This document shows positions 17,993-27,403 of a stretch of 64,000 nucleotides of DNA, in pieces (the stretch's first letter is position 1; the number at the start of each line of letters is the position of its first letter). The position numbers and the translations under genes are program-made. Under the pieces are notes generated by a model that worked only from the letters and a program-made list of their open reading frames with translations, searched no databases and had not been told where the DNA came from. Source of the DNA: Saccharopolyspora endophytica (GTDB taxonomy: Bacteria; Actinomycetota; Actinomycetes; Mycobacteriales; Pseudonocardiaceae); assembly GCF_018070075.1 (NCBI RefSeq), contig NZ_JAGPXE010000002.1:496001-560000 (forward strand). The letters are read 5' to 3'.

Positions 17993-19231
17993 CTAGTGGT
18001 GCCGGGGCCTTTTGTGGCTGTACATGTCGAGGTCGGACGCGTGCAACAGATCCGCTGCCGGCATCGTGCTGGTGGCGGTCGTGGCCAGGCCGATGCTGGC
18101 GCTGAGCGCGATGTCGTGGCCCGCCACGACGACGTCGTTCTTCATGGACTCCGCCACTTCATCGCGGAATACCTTGGCCGCGTGGAAATCCGGTTTCCGG
18201 GAAAGCACGACGAACTCGTCACCGCCGAGGCGGGCAACCGTGTCTCCTGGCTGAACGGCGTTGAGAAGTTCGTCGGCCGTGGTGATCAGGAGTTCGTCGC
18301 CAACGGCGTGACCGAAGCGGTCGTTGATCGGCTTGAGCCCGTTGAGGTCGGCCAGTAGTACTGCGAGGACGCCTCCGTGCTGGGGGAGTGCGGCGAGTTC
18401 TTGGTTGAGCCGGTCCATGAGCAGGGCGCGGTTTGCCAGGCCGGTGAGCGGGTCGTGGAGGGCCATGTGCGCGATGTGACTGTCGCGCATCGCCTCGTCA
18501 CCGATCGTTTCGTATTGGGACACGAGGTAGGCAGGCAGGTCGTCGGCTCCACGGACGAGGTTGATGCGGATGAGGATCCAGATCGGGTACCCGGCCTTGT
18601 GGCGGTAGCGCTTTTCCACGCTGGCGGTGTCCAGGTTGCCTGCGGCCAGTTCCTCGAAGACATCCAATCCGGACGTGTCGTTCGGGTAGGTCAGGTCGGT
18701 GAAGCGGATTGCCAGTAGTTCGTCGCGCGTGTAGCCGACCATGTCGCAGAGCTTGTCGTTGACCTCGAGCCAGCGCCCGGTGAGGTCGAGCATGGCCATG
18801 CCGATCGGGGCATTGGCGAAGGTGTGGCGCCAGCGTCGCTCGGCCGCGCGCCGTTCGGTGATGTCTTGGTATTGCGCGAGGACGAACTGGGGTTCGCAGT
18901 CGGCGTCGCGGATGAGCGCGTAGCTGATCAAGACCCACAAGGCGGTGCCGTCCGATCGCACGCCGCGCCGCTCCTGGGTCAGCTTCTCCTCGCCACCGGT
19001 GACCAAGCTGGTGATCATGTCTTCGTCGATCGGCGGGTCGTCGGGATGCGCGAAATCCCGCGCCGGGCGGTTGAGGACGTTCTCGAGATCGTGGCCGAGG
19101 AAGTCGCAGGTCGCGGGGTTGGCGTAGATGATCCGAGCTTGCAGATCCAGTACTGCTACTGGACCCGCGGCCTGCGCCAAGATCATCTGCCATGTCACGT
19201 CGTGAGGCATGGCTGAGCCCGGTGTACCCAT
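17993..19231 (-). CDS. PAS-PAS-GGDEF diguanylate cyclase
   Basis: A 412-residue signalling protein with two PAS/PAC sensor units (about 12-130 and 133-250) and a C-terminal GGDEF domain (about 258-405). The active-site RLGGDEFVVL is intact and the metal-site segment DLNGLKPINDRFGH is present, so it should make cyclic di-GMP from GTP. The inhibitory I-site Arg is not visible: the position five residues before GGDEF reads QPGD rather than RxxD. No EAL domain and no membrane segment are present, so it is soluble and senses an intracellular signal. A second in-frame ATG at 19210 is an alternative start; neither has a clear ribosome-binding site. Confidence 0.9.
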   Translation of the reverse strand: MGTPGSAMPHDVTWQMILAQAAGPVAVLDLQARIIYANPATCDFLGHDLENVLNRPARDFAHPDDPPIDEDMITSLVTGGEEKLTQERRGVRSDGTALWVLISYALIRDADCEPQFVLAQYQDITERRAAERRWRHTFANAPIGMAMLDLTGRWLEVNDKLCDMVGYTRDELLAIRFTDLTYPNDTSGLDVFEELAAGNLDTASVEKRYRHKAGYPIWILIRINLVRGADDLPAYLVSQYETIGDEAMRDSHIAHMALHDPLTGLANRALLMDRLNQELAALPQHGGVLAVLLADLNGLKPINDRFGHAVGDELLITTADELLNAVQPGDTVARLGGDEFVVLSRKPDFHAAKVFRDEVAESMKNDVVVAGHDIALSASIGLATTATSTMPAADLLHASDLDMYSHKRPRHH

Positions 19232-19350
19232 CGAAAAAACGGTACCGGCGACACCGCTTGACCCGCTAAGGCGTCACTCGTTCGAGTGGTCCGAAGGCGA
19301 CGGGTCCGTCGCAAGTACCAGGCGACCCTCCTCATCCGCGTCGATTCCGG

Positions 19351-20097
19351 TCACCTCGGGCTCGTTCGGTTGCCAACCGACAGCGTGCGCTCGATGGCTC
19401 TGCTCGCCTCGCGAAGAGCTTCGGTGATCTCGTCCGATCGCGCATCGATTCGCCGACTCGGCCCGCCGAGGGCCAGGCAAGCGAGGACGCCCTGGTCGCC
19501 GGTGATCCGCACGGCGACCGCGCTGAGGTCAGGGAAGGTGTCACCGTGGTTGTAGGCGACACCGGTACTGCGGGCCTCGCGCACCTCCGCCAGCAGCCGT
19601 GCTCGCTTGTCCTCGCGGATGTTGGCCGCCGCGTACCTCTCGAGCGCCGCGTCGTCGAGCTGGGCGAGGTAGAGCTTCCCGATGGAGGAGGGGTGGTCCG
19701 TCGGTGGTCGGACCTGCGGCGGCGAGTAGCGGACGACGTGCGTGGACTCGACGGAGTGGAGGTACACGAGGGTTTCGCCGACCACGCTGCCGAGCATGAC
19801 CGTTTCGTTGAACTTCTGGAGCAGGTCGTCCATGAAGGGGCGGGCGACGGGAACGACCGCGGGGTGTTGCGCCATCGCCAGCGTGTCGATCGCCGGACCC
19901 GTGCGGTAGCGGTTGTCCTCGTGGACGAGGTAGCCGCGGAACACCAGCGCCCGCAGCAAGGGGTGCAGCGACGACTTCGCCGCGCCCACGTGCTCGGCGA
20001 GTTCGCCGAGGGTCAACCCGGTTTCGCTGGCGACGGTGATCTCGAGCGCGTGCAGCGCTCGGGCGACCGACCGGTGTCCTTCGTTCTGCGTCCCCAT
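19351..20097 (-). CDS. IclR-family transcriptional regulator
   Basis: A 248-residue IclR-type regulator. The N-terminal winged helix-turn-helix is visible in SVARALHALEIT ... TLGELAEHVGAAKSSLHPLL (about 8-50), and the C-terminal effector domain contains YSPPQVRPPTDHPSSIGKLYL and the conserved GVAYNHGDTFPDLSAVAV. It is the last gene of a minus-strand operon, 10 bases after the CoA-transferase gene. It most likely controls that operon (tctC-tctB-tctA-caiB-iclR) and perhaps the divergent MFS gene, through the inverted repeat at 24412-24443. Effector unknown. Confidence 0.9.
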   Translation of the reverse strand: MGTQNEGHRSVARALHALEITVASETGLTLGELAEHVGAAKSSLHPLLRALVFRGYLVHEDNRYRTGPAIDTLAMAQHPAVVPVARPFMDDLLQKFNETVMLGSVVGETLVYLHSVESTHVVRYSPPQVRPPTDHPSSIGKLYLAQLDDAALERYAAANIREDKRARLLAEVREARSTGVAYNHGDTFPDLSAVAVRITGDQGVLACLALGGPSRRIDARSDEITEALREASRAIERTLSVGNRTSPR

Positions 20098-20107
20098 TCG
20101 GCCCAAT

Positions 20108-21343
20108 TTACTGACCGGGAACGCGTGACGTTGAATCGCGTACCACGCCGCGTCGCACGAGTTCGTCGATCGCGGCGTCGTCGTGCCCCAGCTCGGCGAG
20201 CAGCTGCCGGGTGTGCTGTCCCAACGCCGGCACCGCACCAACGGGGTACTGCTTGCGGCGCTCGGTGATGACCTGCCGCAAGGTCGGCACCGGGCCGACG
20301 GGCGTCGACGTCTCCGCCCAGCGACCGCGCTCGACGAGCTGCGGGTGCTCGGATACCGACCTGAGATCGTTGACCCTGGCGCAGGCGATGCCGATGTCGT
20401 CGAGCAGCGAAGTCAGCTCGGCCGCGGTGTAGCGCTGGAGCGTCTGCGAGATGAGCCCGTCGACCTCCTCGCGGCGCCGGGTGCGGGCGACGTTGGTGGC
20501 GTACTCGGGCTCTTCTGCCAGTTCCGGTCGCTTGAGCACGTGTTGGGCGAAGCGCGCCCACTCGCGGTCGTTCTGGATGCCGACGACGACGGGCGTGTCC
20601 CGCGTGGCGTACTCGCCGTAGGGGACGAGTGAGGGGTGGCCGAGGCTGATGCGTTCGGCGGGGATCCCGTTGTGCTGGGCGTAGTAGATGTGGTTGGCGA
20701 TGAAGTCTGTCATCGCGTCGATCATCGCGACGTCGACCACCGTTCCCACACCGGTTCGTTCCCGCTGGTACAGACCCATCAGCGCGGCTTGCGCCATGTA
20801 CATCCCGCTGGCCACGTCAGCGGCCGAGAATCCGGGTTTGACCATGATGTCCTTGGTGCCGGTGACGGCCACGGTGCCCGACTCGGCCTGCACCAGCGCG
20901 TCGTAGGCGCGCTTGCCCGCGTACGGGCCGGGCTCGCCGTACCCGGTGTTGGAGACGACGACGAGCCTGGGGCTGTGCTCGGTGAGCTTGTCGGGACCGA
21001 GGCCCAGCCGCTCCACCGCACCGGGGCTCATGTTCTGGATGAAGACGTCCGCTTCTGCCAGCAGTTCCCGTACGATCTGGATCCCTGCCGGGTTCTTGAG
21101 GTCGACCGCGAGGGATTCCTTCCCGCGCCCGGTCCACAGGAACACGCTGGAGAGCTCGCCGGCCACGACGTCGTCGTAACCTCGGGCGAAGTCGCCGCCG
21201 TCGACGCGCTCGATCTTGATGACTCGGGCACCGAGGTCGGCCAGCTGCCTGCTGGCGATCGGCACGGCGACGGCGTGCTCGAGCGCGACGACGGTGACCC
21301 CGTCGAGAGGCGCCCTCGATGGGGCGGGCGTGGACGCCGTCAT
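20108..21343 (-). CDS. CaiB/BaiF family III CoA-transferase
   Basis: A 411-residue family III CoA-transferase (VVALEHAVAVPIASRQLADLGARVIKIE near residue 15-45, SLAVDLKNPAG, ADVFIQNMSPGAVERLG near 105, YGEPGPYAGKRAYDALVQAESG). The ATG overlaps the TctA stop codon by four bases, and the iclR gene follows after 10 bases. Its coupling to a tripartite tricarboxylate-type uptake system suggests that the imported organic acid is activated to a CoA thioester by this enzyme; the identity of the acid cannot be read from the sequence. Confidence 0.9.
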   Translation of the reverse strand: MTASTPAPSRAPLDGVTVVALEHAVAVPIASRQLADLGARVIKIERVDGGDFARGYDDVVAGELSSVFLWTGRGKESLAVDLKNPAGIQIVRELLAEADVFIQNMSPGAVERLGLGPDKLTEHSPRLVVVSNTGYGEPGPYAGKRAYDALVQAESGTVAVTGTKDIMVKPGFSAADVASGMYMAQAALMGLYQRERTGVGTVVDVAMIDAMTDFIANHIYYAQHNGIPAERISLGHPSLVPYGEYATRDTPVVVGIQNDREWARFAQHVLKRPELAEEPEYATNVARTRRREEVDGLISQTLQRYTAAELTSLLDDIGIACARVNDLRSVSEHPQLVERGRWAETSTPVGPVPTLRQVITERRKQYPVGAVPALGQHTRQLLAELGHDDAAIDELVRRGVVRDSTSRVPGQ

Positions 21344-22857
21344 GCGGTCACCTTCTCGGAATCGGTGGGGTTGCGGTTGGTCTTCCTGCCCCGGGCGGAC
21401 TTCACGGCCATGAGGATCGCAGCGATCGCGGCGAGGCCGAGCATGGTGCCGGAGATGGGTCTGGTGATGAAGACGGTGGGGTCACCGCCGCTGATGAGCA
21501 GGGACTGGCGCACCGAGGGTTCGAGCAGCCCGCCGAGCACGAAGGCCAGCACCAGCGGTCCGGGTTCGAAGCCCGCCTTGCGCATGCCGTAGCCGAGCAG
21601 ACCGAAGGCGAGCACCACCCACAGGTCGAAGACGCTGTTGTTGATGCTGAAAACGCCGAGCATCGTGACCACGGCCGCCAGTGCGGCGAGGATCGCGACG
21701 CGGATGTTGAGGATCTTGATGAACACGCGCACCATCGGCAGGTTCAGCACCAGCAGGATGATGTTGCCGACGAACATCGAGGCGATGACGCCCCAGAAGA
21801 TGTCCGGGTTCTCCTCGATGAGGCGCGGTCCCGGCGTTACGCCTTGGATGAGCAGTGCGCCGAGAATGAGGGCGAGCACGGGGTTGGGCGGCAGGCCGAG
21901 GGTGAGCAGCGGGATGAAGGCGGCCTGGGAACCCGCGTTGTTGGCGGTCTCCGGACCGGCGACGCCTTCGATGGCGCCCTTGCCGAAGCGCTCGGGTGTG
22001 GCCGATCGGCGCTTCTCGGTGGCGTAGGAGGCCAGGGAGGCGACCATGCCCCCACCGCCCGGCAGCAAACCGAGGACGAACCCGATCACGCTGCCGCGGG
22101 CGATGGCCCCTCCGGACTGCCGGATCTCGGCGCGGGAGGGCAGGACGTGGCCGACCGGAGCGATCTGCCCGCGGGACCGGCGCGATGTTTCGAGCGTGTG
22201 CAGGAGTTCGCCGAGCCCGAACAGGCCCATCGCGACGGCGACGAAGTCCAGTCCGTTGAGGAGTTCGAGGCTGCCGAAGGTGAACCGCGGGCTTCCCTCG
22301 ATGGAGTCCTGACCGACCGTGGCCAGCAGCAGACCGAAGGCCGCCATCGCCAGCGCGGCGGCGAACCGGCGCGAGCCGAGGTAGGCGGCCAACGCGATGC
22401 CGAGCAGGGCGAGCACGGTGAATTCCGGAGGGCCGAAGCGCAGGGCGAACGAGGCCAGCAGCGGTGCGAACAGCAGCAGTCCGACCACCGAGACGAGCCC
22501 GCCGACGAACGAGCCGATCGCGGCGATGCCCAGCGCCGGTCCCGCACGTCCCTGCTTGGCCATCTGGTAGCCGTCGAACGTCGTGACCACGGAGGCGGCT
22601 TCGCCGGGCAGGTGCAGCAGGACCGAGGTGATGGTGCCGCCGTACATCGAGCCGTAGTAGATGCCGGCGAGCATGATGATGGCCGTGGCGGGCTCGATGC
22701 CGTAGGTCAGCGGCAGCAGGAGCGCGATCGTCGCCGTGGGCCCCAGCCCGGGGATGACGCCGATGACCATGCCGACGACGACACCGATCAGGACGAACAG
22801 CAGGTTCGTCGGCGTCAGCACCGTTTCGAAACCGGTCAGGATTTCGGAGAAGTTCAT
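21340..22857 (-). CDS. tctA: Tripartite tricarboxylate transporter large membrane subunit TctA
   Basis: A 505-residue integral membrane protein with about 11-12 hydrophobic segments. The family signatures VIGVIPGLGPTATIALLLP (residues of about 32-50) and VLGLLPGGGGMVASLASYATEK (about 265-285) are clear, as is GVAGPETANNA. With the small membrane subunit and the periplasmic-type binding protein encoded upstream it forms a secondary solute importer driven by the ion gradient. The ATG at 22857 is five bases after the TctB stop codon. It overlaps the CoA-transferase gene by ATGA. Confidence 0.93.
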   Translation of the reverse strand: MNFSEILTGFETVLTPTNLLFVLIGVVVGMVIGVIPGLGPTATIALLLPLTYGIEPATAIIMLAGIYYGSMYGGTITSVLLHLPGEAASVVTTFDGYQMAKQGRAGPALGIAAIGSFVGGLVSVVGLLLFAPLLASFALRFGPPEFTVLALLGIALAAYLGSRRFAAALAMAAFGLLLATVGQDSIEGSPRFTFGSLELLNGLDFVAVAMGLFGLGELLHTLETSRRSRGQIAPVGHVLPSRAEIRQSGGAIARGSVIGFVLGLLPGGGGMVASLASYATEKRRSATPERFGKGAIEGVAGPETANNAGSQAAFIPLLTLGLPPNPVLALILGALLIQGVTPGPRLIEENPDIFWGVIASMFVGNIILLVLNLPMVRVFIKILNIRVAILAALAAVVTMLGVFSINNSVFDLWVVLAFGLLGYGMRKAGFEPGPLVLAFVLGGLLEPSVRQSLLISGGDPTVFITRPISGTMLGLAAIAAILMAVKSARGRKTNRNPTDSEKVTA

Positions 22858-22862
22858 CGCGC

Positions 22863-23321
22863 TCAGCTCCCCGGGGCCAGCGGCCCGACCGGCAGCGGGA
22901 CCGCGAGCAGTTCGACGAAGACGATCTGCAGGCTGACGACGGCCAGCACCGCGGTAATGACCGTCAGTCGCCACGACTCGCCGAAGAGCCGGAGCCACAC
23001 GACGATCGCCACCAGAGCGGGCACCGGCATGCCCACGAGCGGGAGCAGCACGACGAACAGCGCGAGGGTGCCGGCGGCGGCGAGCACTCTGCCGAGATCG
23101 GTGCGCGCGACGCCCTCGGGGCGTTCGACGCCGGTGACGGTCAGCCAGGCTCCACTGAGGACGACTCCGGCGGAGGCCACCAGCGGCCAGGTACCGGGGC
23201 CCGGCTGCGTCGTGCTCCCCAGGCCCAATCCGACGGAGACCACCGCCGCGAGCGCTCCGAGCGCGGTCAGTGCGGCCGGGACCGTCCGGTGTGATCGGCC
23301 GGCAGCTCGTGCGCCGGTCAT
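22863..23321 (-). CDS. tctB: Tripartite tricarboxylate transporter small membrane subunit TctB
   Basis: A 152-residue membrane protein with four predicted hydrophobic helices (for example VPAALTALGALAAVVSVGLG and a helix pair near the C-terminus). Sequence of this subunit is poorly conserved in the family; the assignment rests on size, topology and its place between tctC and tctA. The ATG overlaps the tctC stop codon by four bases. Confidence 0.85.
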   Translation of the reverse strand: MTGARAAGRSHRTVPAALTALGALAAVVSVGLGLGSTTQPGPGTWPLVASAGVVLSGAWLTVTGVERPEGVARTDLGRVLAAAGTLALFVVLLPLVGMPVPALVAIVVWLRLFGESWRLTVITAVLAVVSLQIVFVELLAVPLPVGPLAPGS

Positions 23322-24292
23322 CGACCGACCGCCTTGCGCCACGAGGCTTCCGAGGTGGCGAATTCCTCGCGCATGACAGCCGGTCCCGGGTTGTCCTGGC
23401 GCACGAACTCCTTGCCGAGTACGTCGGCGGTGTGCGGGTCCTTGAGACACTTCTGCATGGCGTCGGCGAGCCGCTGCTCGATCTTGTCGTCCAGTCCGCG
23501 CGGTGCGACCAGCGAGACGTTCACGGTGGAATCCGGGAGATCGCGGAAGCCCAGTTCGGCGAAGGTGGGTACGTCGGGCAGGAAGTCGAGGCGTTGGGGC
23601 GCACCGGTGGCGAGCGCGCGCAGCTGGCCCGACCGCAGTTGTTCGAGCAGGTTCGGTGAGGTGCTCAGATAGGCGCTGTCGGAGTTGCCGCCGAGAACCG
23701 CCGCCACGGACTTGTCGTTGCTCTCAAAGGGAACGTTGGTGAACTTCGGCCCGCCCGCGTTGGTGATCGCGTTCGTGGTGAGGGAGAAGATGCCGCGAGA
23801 ACCGGGCATGGCGACCGTGAACCCGCCGTTCTCGCTCTTCGCCGCGGCCAGCAGGTCCTGAGCGGTGCGGTGCGGGCTGTCGTTCTTCACCACCAGCACC
23901 GAGGGCGCGAGCGTCACACCGGAGATCGGCTCGAAGCTGGCCCCTTCGTACTTCGCTCCCTCGGTCACGAGCGGCACCAGCGCGGCCGTCGACACCGACA
24001 CCACGGACAGCGTGCTGCCATCCGGCTTGGCCTGCGCCACTTCGGTCATGCCGACGGCGCCTCCGCCACCGTCCTTGTTCTCGACGATGAACGTGCCGCC
24101 GAGGTCCTTCTCAAGGCACTGGGACGCCACGCGAGCGGTCGTGTCCGAGATCCCACCCGCCGCGAAGGGCGTGATGATCCGGACCGTGGACGAGGGGTAG
24201 TTCTGCGCTGCGGACGGCGCCTGCGCACAGCCGGCCGCAGCCAGCCCTGCCACGGCGAGCACCGCGACGGTGTGAGTCGGTCGAAGCATCAT
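23318..24292 (-). CDS. tctC: Tripartite tricarboxylate transporter substrate-binding lipoprotein TctC
   Basis: A 324-residue extracytoplasmic binding protein (Bug family). It begins with a lipoprotein signal peptide, lipobox LAAAGC with Cys near residue 22, so it is anchored outside the membrane. The mature part shows STVRIITPFAAGGISDTTAR, a characteristic start of TctC proteins, and LPDVPTFAELGF near residue 240. It captures an organic anion and delivers it to TctA/TctB. First gene of the operon; the divergent promoter region of 232 bases upstream carries a probable IclR-type inverted repeat. Confidence 0.93.
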   Translation of the reverse strand: MMLRPTHTVAVLAVAGLAAAGCAQAPSAAQNYPSSTVRIITPFAAGGISDTTARVASQCLEKDLGGTFIVENKDGGGGAVGMTEVAQAKPDGSTLSVVSVSTAALVPLVTEGAKYEGASFEPISGVTLAPSVLVVKNDSPHRTAQDLLAAAKSENGGFTVAMPGSRGIFSLTTNAITNAGGPKFTNVPFESNDKSVAAVLGGNSDSAYLSTSPNLLEQLRSGQLRALATGAPQRLDFLPDVPTFAELGFRDLPDSTVNVSLVAPRGLDDKIEQRLADAMQKCLKDPHTADVLGKEFVRQDNPGPAVMREEFATSEASWRKAVGR

Positions 24293-24524
24293 TGATCCGT
24301 TCCGATATGGGAATGCCTCATTCGCAATTGGGTTTTCGGACCATAGGCTCGCGCAATCGTGGTGTCAATCAGGGGGTTTGGTGCCGACTTGGATTCAGAC
24401 GACCGTCCCATTTTGGTCATATCTTGACAAAGGACGGACCAAAGCTCATGCTTCGTGACCCACACCACTGAGGAGAGGTCCTTGGCCAGCGAACCGCGAG
24501 GTTCGCCGATAGACAGGAGTTCGC
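24293..24524. promoter_or_regulatory. Divergent promoter between tctC and MFS gene with TTTGGTC/GACCAAA repeat
   Basis: TTTGGTC at 24412-24418 and its exact complement GACCAAA at 24437-24443 face each other across 18 bases, and a TTGACA box (24424-24429) sits between them. This layout fits an operator overlapping a -35 element. The IclR protein encoded at the end of the tct operon is the likely ligand. Confidence 0.5.
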
Positions 24525-25832
24525 ATGAGTGCAGGCAGCGTCGCCGCATTCCCGACGCGATCCCGGCACTTGAACCGATGGTGGTACGTCGTTACCGGCT
24601 TCCTGACGCTGCTTTTCGGCACGAGCACCGTCAACGTCCTGTTCAACGTCGTCGGCGGGCCCATGGCAGCGGAGTTCGGGTGGGAGCGCAGTGTCATCAG
24701 CAACGGCCTGTCGATAGAAACCGTGCTGGTCGGGTTCAGCATCGTGGCGCTCGGCATCCTCATCGACCGCTACGGTCCCAAGGCGCCGTCAGTCTCCATG
24801 GCCCTTACCTTCGGCATCGGATTCATGGCGCTGTCCGTGCTGCCGAACAACCAGATGTTGTTCTACCTCGCCTGCGTGGTGATGGGTGCCGGTAGCGGCG
24901 CCGTGAACCCGATCGTGCACGCGACCGTGGTCAGCGCGTGGTTCCAAGACCGGCGCGGTGTAGCACTGGGGACTCTCATGGCAGGGCTCGGCGCATGCGG
25001 GGTCCTGATGCCGTTCCTCGCGAACTGGGTCCTCGGGCTGGCCGGGTGGCGGTTGACCTGCTTGGTGATCGGAGTCATGTGCACGGTCATCCCCGTGGCG
25101 GTCTACCTCTTCGTCACCAGGATGCCCGCCGAACACGAGGGCGAGAGAAAGGCCGCGCGCGATGAAGGCCGGGTGATCGGTGAGTCGCTGTGGACCGTGG
25201 CTCGCAAGTATCGGCAGTTCTGGCTGTTGTCCGTGTCGATCTTCCTGGTGTCCTCGGCGACCTTCGGACTCATGTCGCAGGTCGTGCCGATGGCCACGGA
25301 CAAGGGTATCGACAAGGCCGTGGCCGTGTCCGTCCTGTCCGTGCTGAGCCTGTCGTCGCTGCTGGCCCGCCTGCTGGTCGGCTATCTGCTTGACCGCTTC
25401 TACGCTCCGGTCATCGCCGCTATCATCTTCGCGCTGTGCGCAACCGGCGTCGCGATGCTGATCATCTCGGCCGAGGTTGGCCTGCTGTTCGTGGGTGCCG
25501 CCCTGATCGGGCTCGGTTTGGGAGCCGAGGGCGATGTCGCCGCCTACATGACCAGTCGCTACTTTCCCCAGCACTCGTACGGTCGGGTGCTGGGATTCGT
25601 CTACTTCCTCTACGCGTTGGGAGCCGCCTCCGGGATGTTCTTGCTCGGTCAGATCTTCGCAGCCACGGGTTCATACCGAGCCGGCACGATCCCGATCGTC
25701 GCTCTTGTCGCGATGAGCATCGTCTGCGTGCTTCTCATGGGTCCGTACCGCTTCACGCTCGATCACCGTGAAACGGAAGAGGCTACCGGCGACGATGCCG
25801 CCGCGAAGCCTTCCGCCGATATCGGTCGTTAG
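24525..25832 (+). CDS. MFS transporter, monocarboxylate/oxalate-formate antiporter type
   Basis: A 435-residue major facilitator protein with 12 hydrophobic segments and a charged loop in the middle (EHEGERKAARDEGR, about 205-220). N-terminal text (WWYVVTGFLTLLFGTSTVNVLFN) and the helix containing GAGSGAVNPIVHATVVSAWFQDRRGVALG (spanning about residues 120-148) fit the OxlT-like branch. It diverges from the tct operon and shares its regulatory region, so both may be uptake or exchange routes for related organic acids. The ATG at 24525 follows AGACAGGAG. Confidence 0.9.
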   Translation: MSAGSVAAFPTRSRHLNRWWYVVTGFLTLLFGTSTVNVLFNVVGGPMAAEFGWERSVISNGLSIETVLVGFSIVALGILIDRYGPKAPSVSMALTFGIGFMALSVLPNNQMLFYLACVVMGAGSGAVNPIVHATVVSAWFQDRRGVALGTLMAGLGACGVLMPFLANWVLGLAGWRLTCLVIGVMCTVIPVAVYLFVTRMPAEHEGERKAARDEGRVIGESLWTVARKYRQFWLLSVSIFLVSSATFGLMSQVVPMATDKGIDKAVAVSVLSVLSLSSLLARLLVGYLLDRFYAPVIAAIIFALCATGVAMLIISAEVGLLFVGAALIGLGLGAEGDVAAYMTSRYFPQHSYGRVLGFVYFLYALGAASGMFLLGQIFAATGSYRAGTIPIVALVAMSIVCVLLMGPYRFTLDHRETEEATGDDAAAKPSADIGR

Positions 25833-26143
25833 GTATCCGCTGGCGGGCCCTCATATTGCCGAGCCAAATTGGTACCGGGTGCTGGGATCTGAAGTGAGTT
25901 CAGGACGTTCGGTCGTGGCCCTCTTCTCGAATGAGGACTCACGCCGAGAGCTGGCGACGGTCGGGTGCTCGGTGCTGCTGTAGGCGACAGCGATGGTCGG
26001 GCACGGTGGGGTGTTCGTCCACGCGACCGTGAGGCCTGAAAAGTGGTTGCATTGATGCAACCAAAGTCGATACGGTTGCGCCCGCCAGTGCAACTGTCCG
26101 GCCGGAGAACACCTCGGCGGGTCGGCGAAGGAGGGGGCCGGTG
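25833..26143. promoter_or_regulatory. Intergenic region with palindrome upstream of P450 gene
   Basis: 311 bases with no convincing gene. A perfect inverted repeat, GGTTGCAT-TG-ATGCAACC, occupies 26045-26062, about 82 bases before the P450 ATG. It is a good candidate operator for a dimeric regulator. No copy of it was noticed elsewhere in the window. Confidence 0.55.
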
Positions 26144-27343
26144 ATGGCCGACGTTCCGCTGTACATGGCGCGGGAGGGTTTCGGGCCCGCGCCGGAGGTG
26201 ACCGAGATCCGCGAGGAGGGCAAGCTCGCGAAGGTCCCGGTGACGTTCGGCAGCGGTGAGGCGTGGATGGTGAGCAGGCACGCTGACGTGCGTGAGGTCC
26301 TGTCGGACTATTCCCGGTTCAGCAACGACTTCCTGGGCACGGAGGCAGGCGAGGACGCAGCCGCGCACCTGTCGCCGGAGGACTGGGAGCGGATGCGCAA
26401 GGGGCAGCTGCTCGCGTTCGACCCGCCGGAGCACGCCTATCTCCGGCGGATCCTCACTCCGGAGTTCACGATGCGGCGCATGCGCCGTCTGGAGCCCCGG
26501 ATCAGCGAGATCGTCGACGAGCATCTGGACAACCTCGAACGCGTCGGGCCCGGCGCGGACCTGGTGGCCGAGTTCGCGTTGCCGGTCCCGTCTCTGGTCA
26601 TCTGCGAACTACTGGGCGTGCCCTACGCGGATCGCGCCGAGTTCCAGGACCGGACCTCGCGTCAGACCGACACATCGCTGCCCGCGCAGGAGCGGGCGAA
26701 GCTGGCGGGCGAAGGCCGGGCCTACATGGAGGGTCTGGTCGCACGAGCGCAGACGAACCCCGGCGAGGACATGCTCGGCATGTTGGTGCGTGAGCACGGC
26801 GACGAGCTCGACGCCGACGCGCTGACCAACATCGCCGGGCTGTTGCTCACCGCGGGCCATGAGACCACGGCGAACATGCTCGGCATCGGTACGCTGGCTC
26901 TGCTGCAGCACCCTGACCAGTTGGAGTGGCTGCGTGCCAACCCCGATCAGATCGGCCCGGCTGTGGAAGAGCTGCTGCGATTCCTCAGCGTCGCCCATTC
27001 CGGAATTCCGCGGGTGACCAAGCAGGACGTTCGGCTGGGCGACCAGACGATCCCGGCGGGTTCGCAGGTGCAGTTCGGGCTCGCGGCGGCCAACCGCGAT
27101 CCGCGGTTCGTCGACGACCCCGATCGGCTCGACCTGACACGCAAACCCACCGCGCACGTCGCGTTCGGGCACGGTCCGCACCACTGCCTCGGCGCGCCGC
27201 TGGCGCGGATGGAGATGACCGCGGCGTTTCCGGCTTTGTTGAAGCGGTTCCCGACGCTGGCGCTCGGTGTGCCGTTCGAGGATGTCGAGTTTCGTCCGCA
27301 CCACGTCGTCTACGGTCTTGCGGCGCTGCCTGTCACTTGGTGA
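26144..27343 (+). CDS. Cytochrome P450 (CYP105/107-like)
   Basis: A 399-residue soluble bacterial P450. Motifs: I-helix AGHETT at about 237-242, E-x-x-R at 276-279, haem loop FGHGPHHCLG with Cys near 348, and the C-terminal LPVTW typical of actinomycete P450s. A GTG directly before the ATG is an alternative start. It is a single-gene unit with no ferredoxin of its own and could use the ferredoxin/reductase pair encoded at 28619-30006. The downstream TetR gene is convergent. Substrate unknown; both xenobiotic oxidation and secondary metabolism are possible for this group. Confidence 0.92.
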   Translation: MADVPLYMAREGFGPAPEVTEIREEGKLAKVPVTFGSGEAWMVSRHADVREVLSDYSRFSNDFLGTEAGEDAAAHLSPEDWERMRKGQLLAFDPPEHAYLRRILTPEFTMRRMRRLEPRISEIVDEHLDNLERVGPGADLVAEFALPVPSLVICELLGVPYADRAEFQDRTSRQTDTSLPAQERAKLAGEGRAYMEGLVARAQTNPGEDMLGMLVREHGDELDADALTNIAGLLLTAGHETTANMLGIGTLALLQHPDQLEWLRANPDQIGPAVEELLRFLSVAHSGIPRVTKQDVRLGDQTIPAGSQVQFGLAAANRDPRFVDDPDRLDLTRKPTAHVAFGHGPHHCLGAPLARMEMTAAFPALLKRFPTLALGVPFEDVEFRPHHVVYGLAALPVTW

Positions 27344-27403
27344 TGGCAGCGCTCGCTCGGTAGCGCTCACGACTTGGTTCCGAACCAGGTGGACGTGCCG
27401 GTT

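Noticed and set aside
21319..23376. Long plus-strand open frame opposite tctA/tctB
   Set aside because: The minus strand encodes clear transporter subunits; the plus-strand text is charged, repetitive and has no domain.
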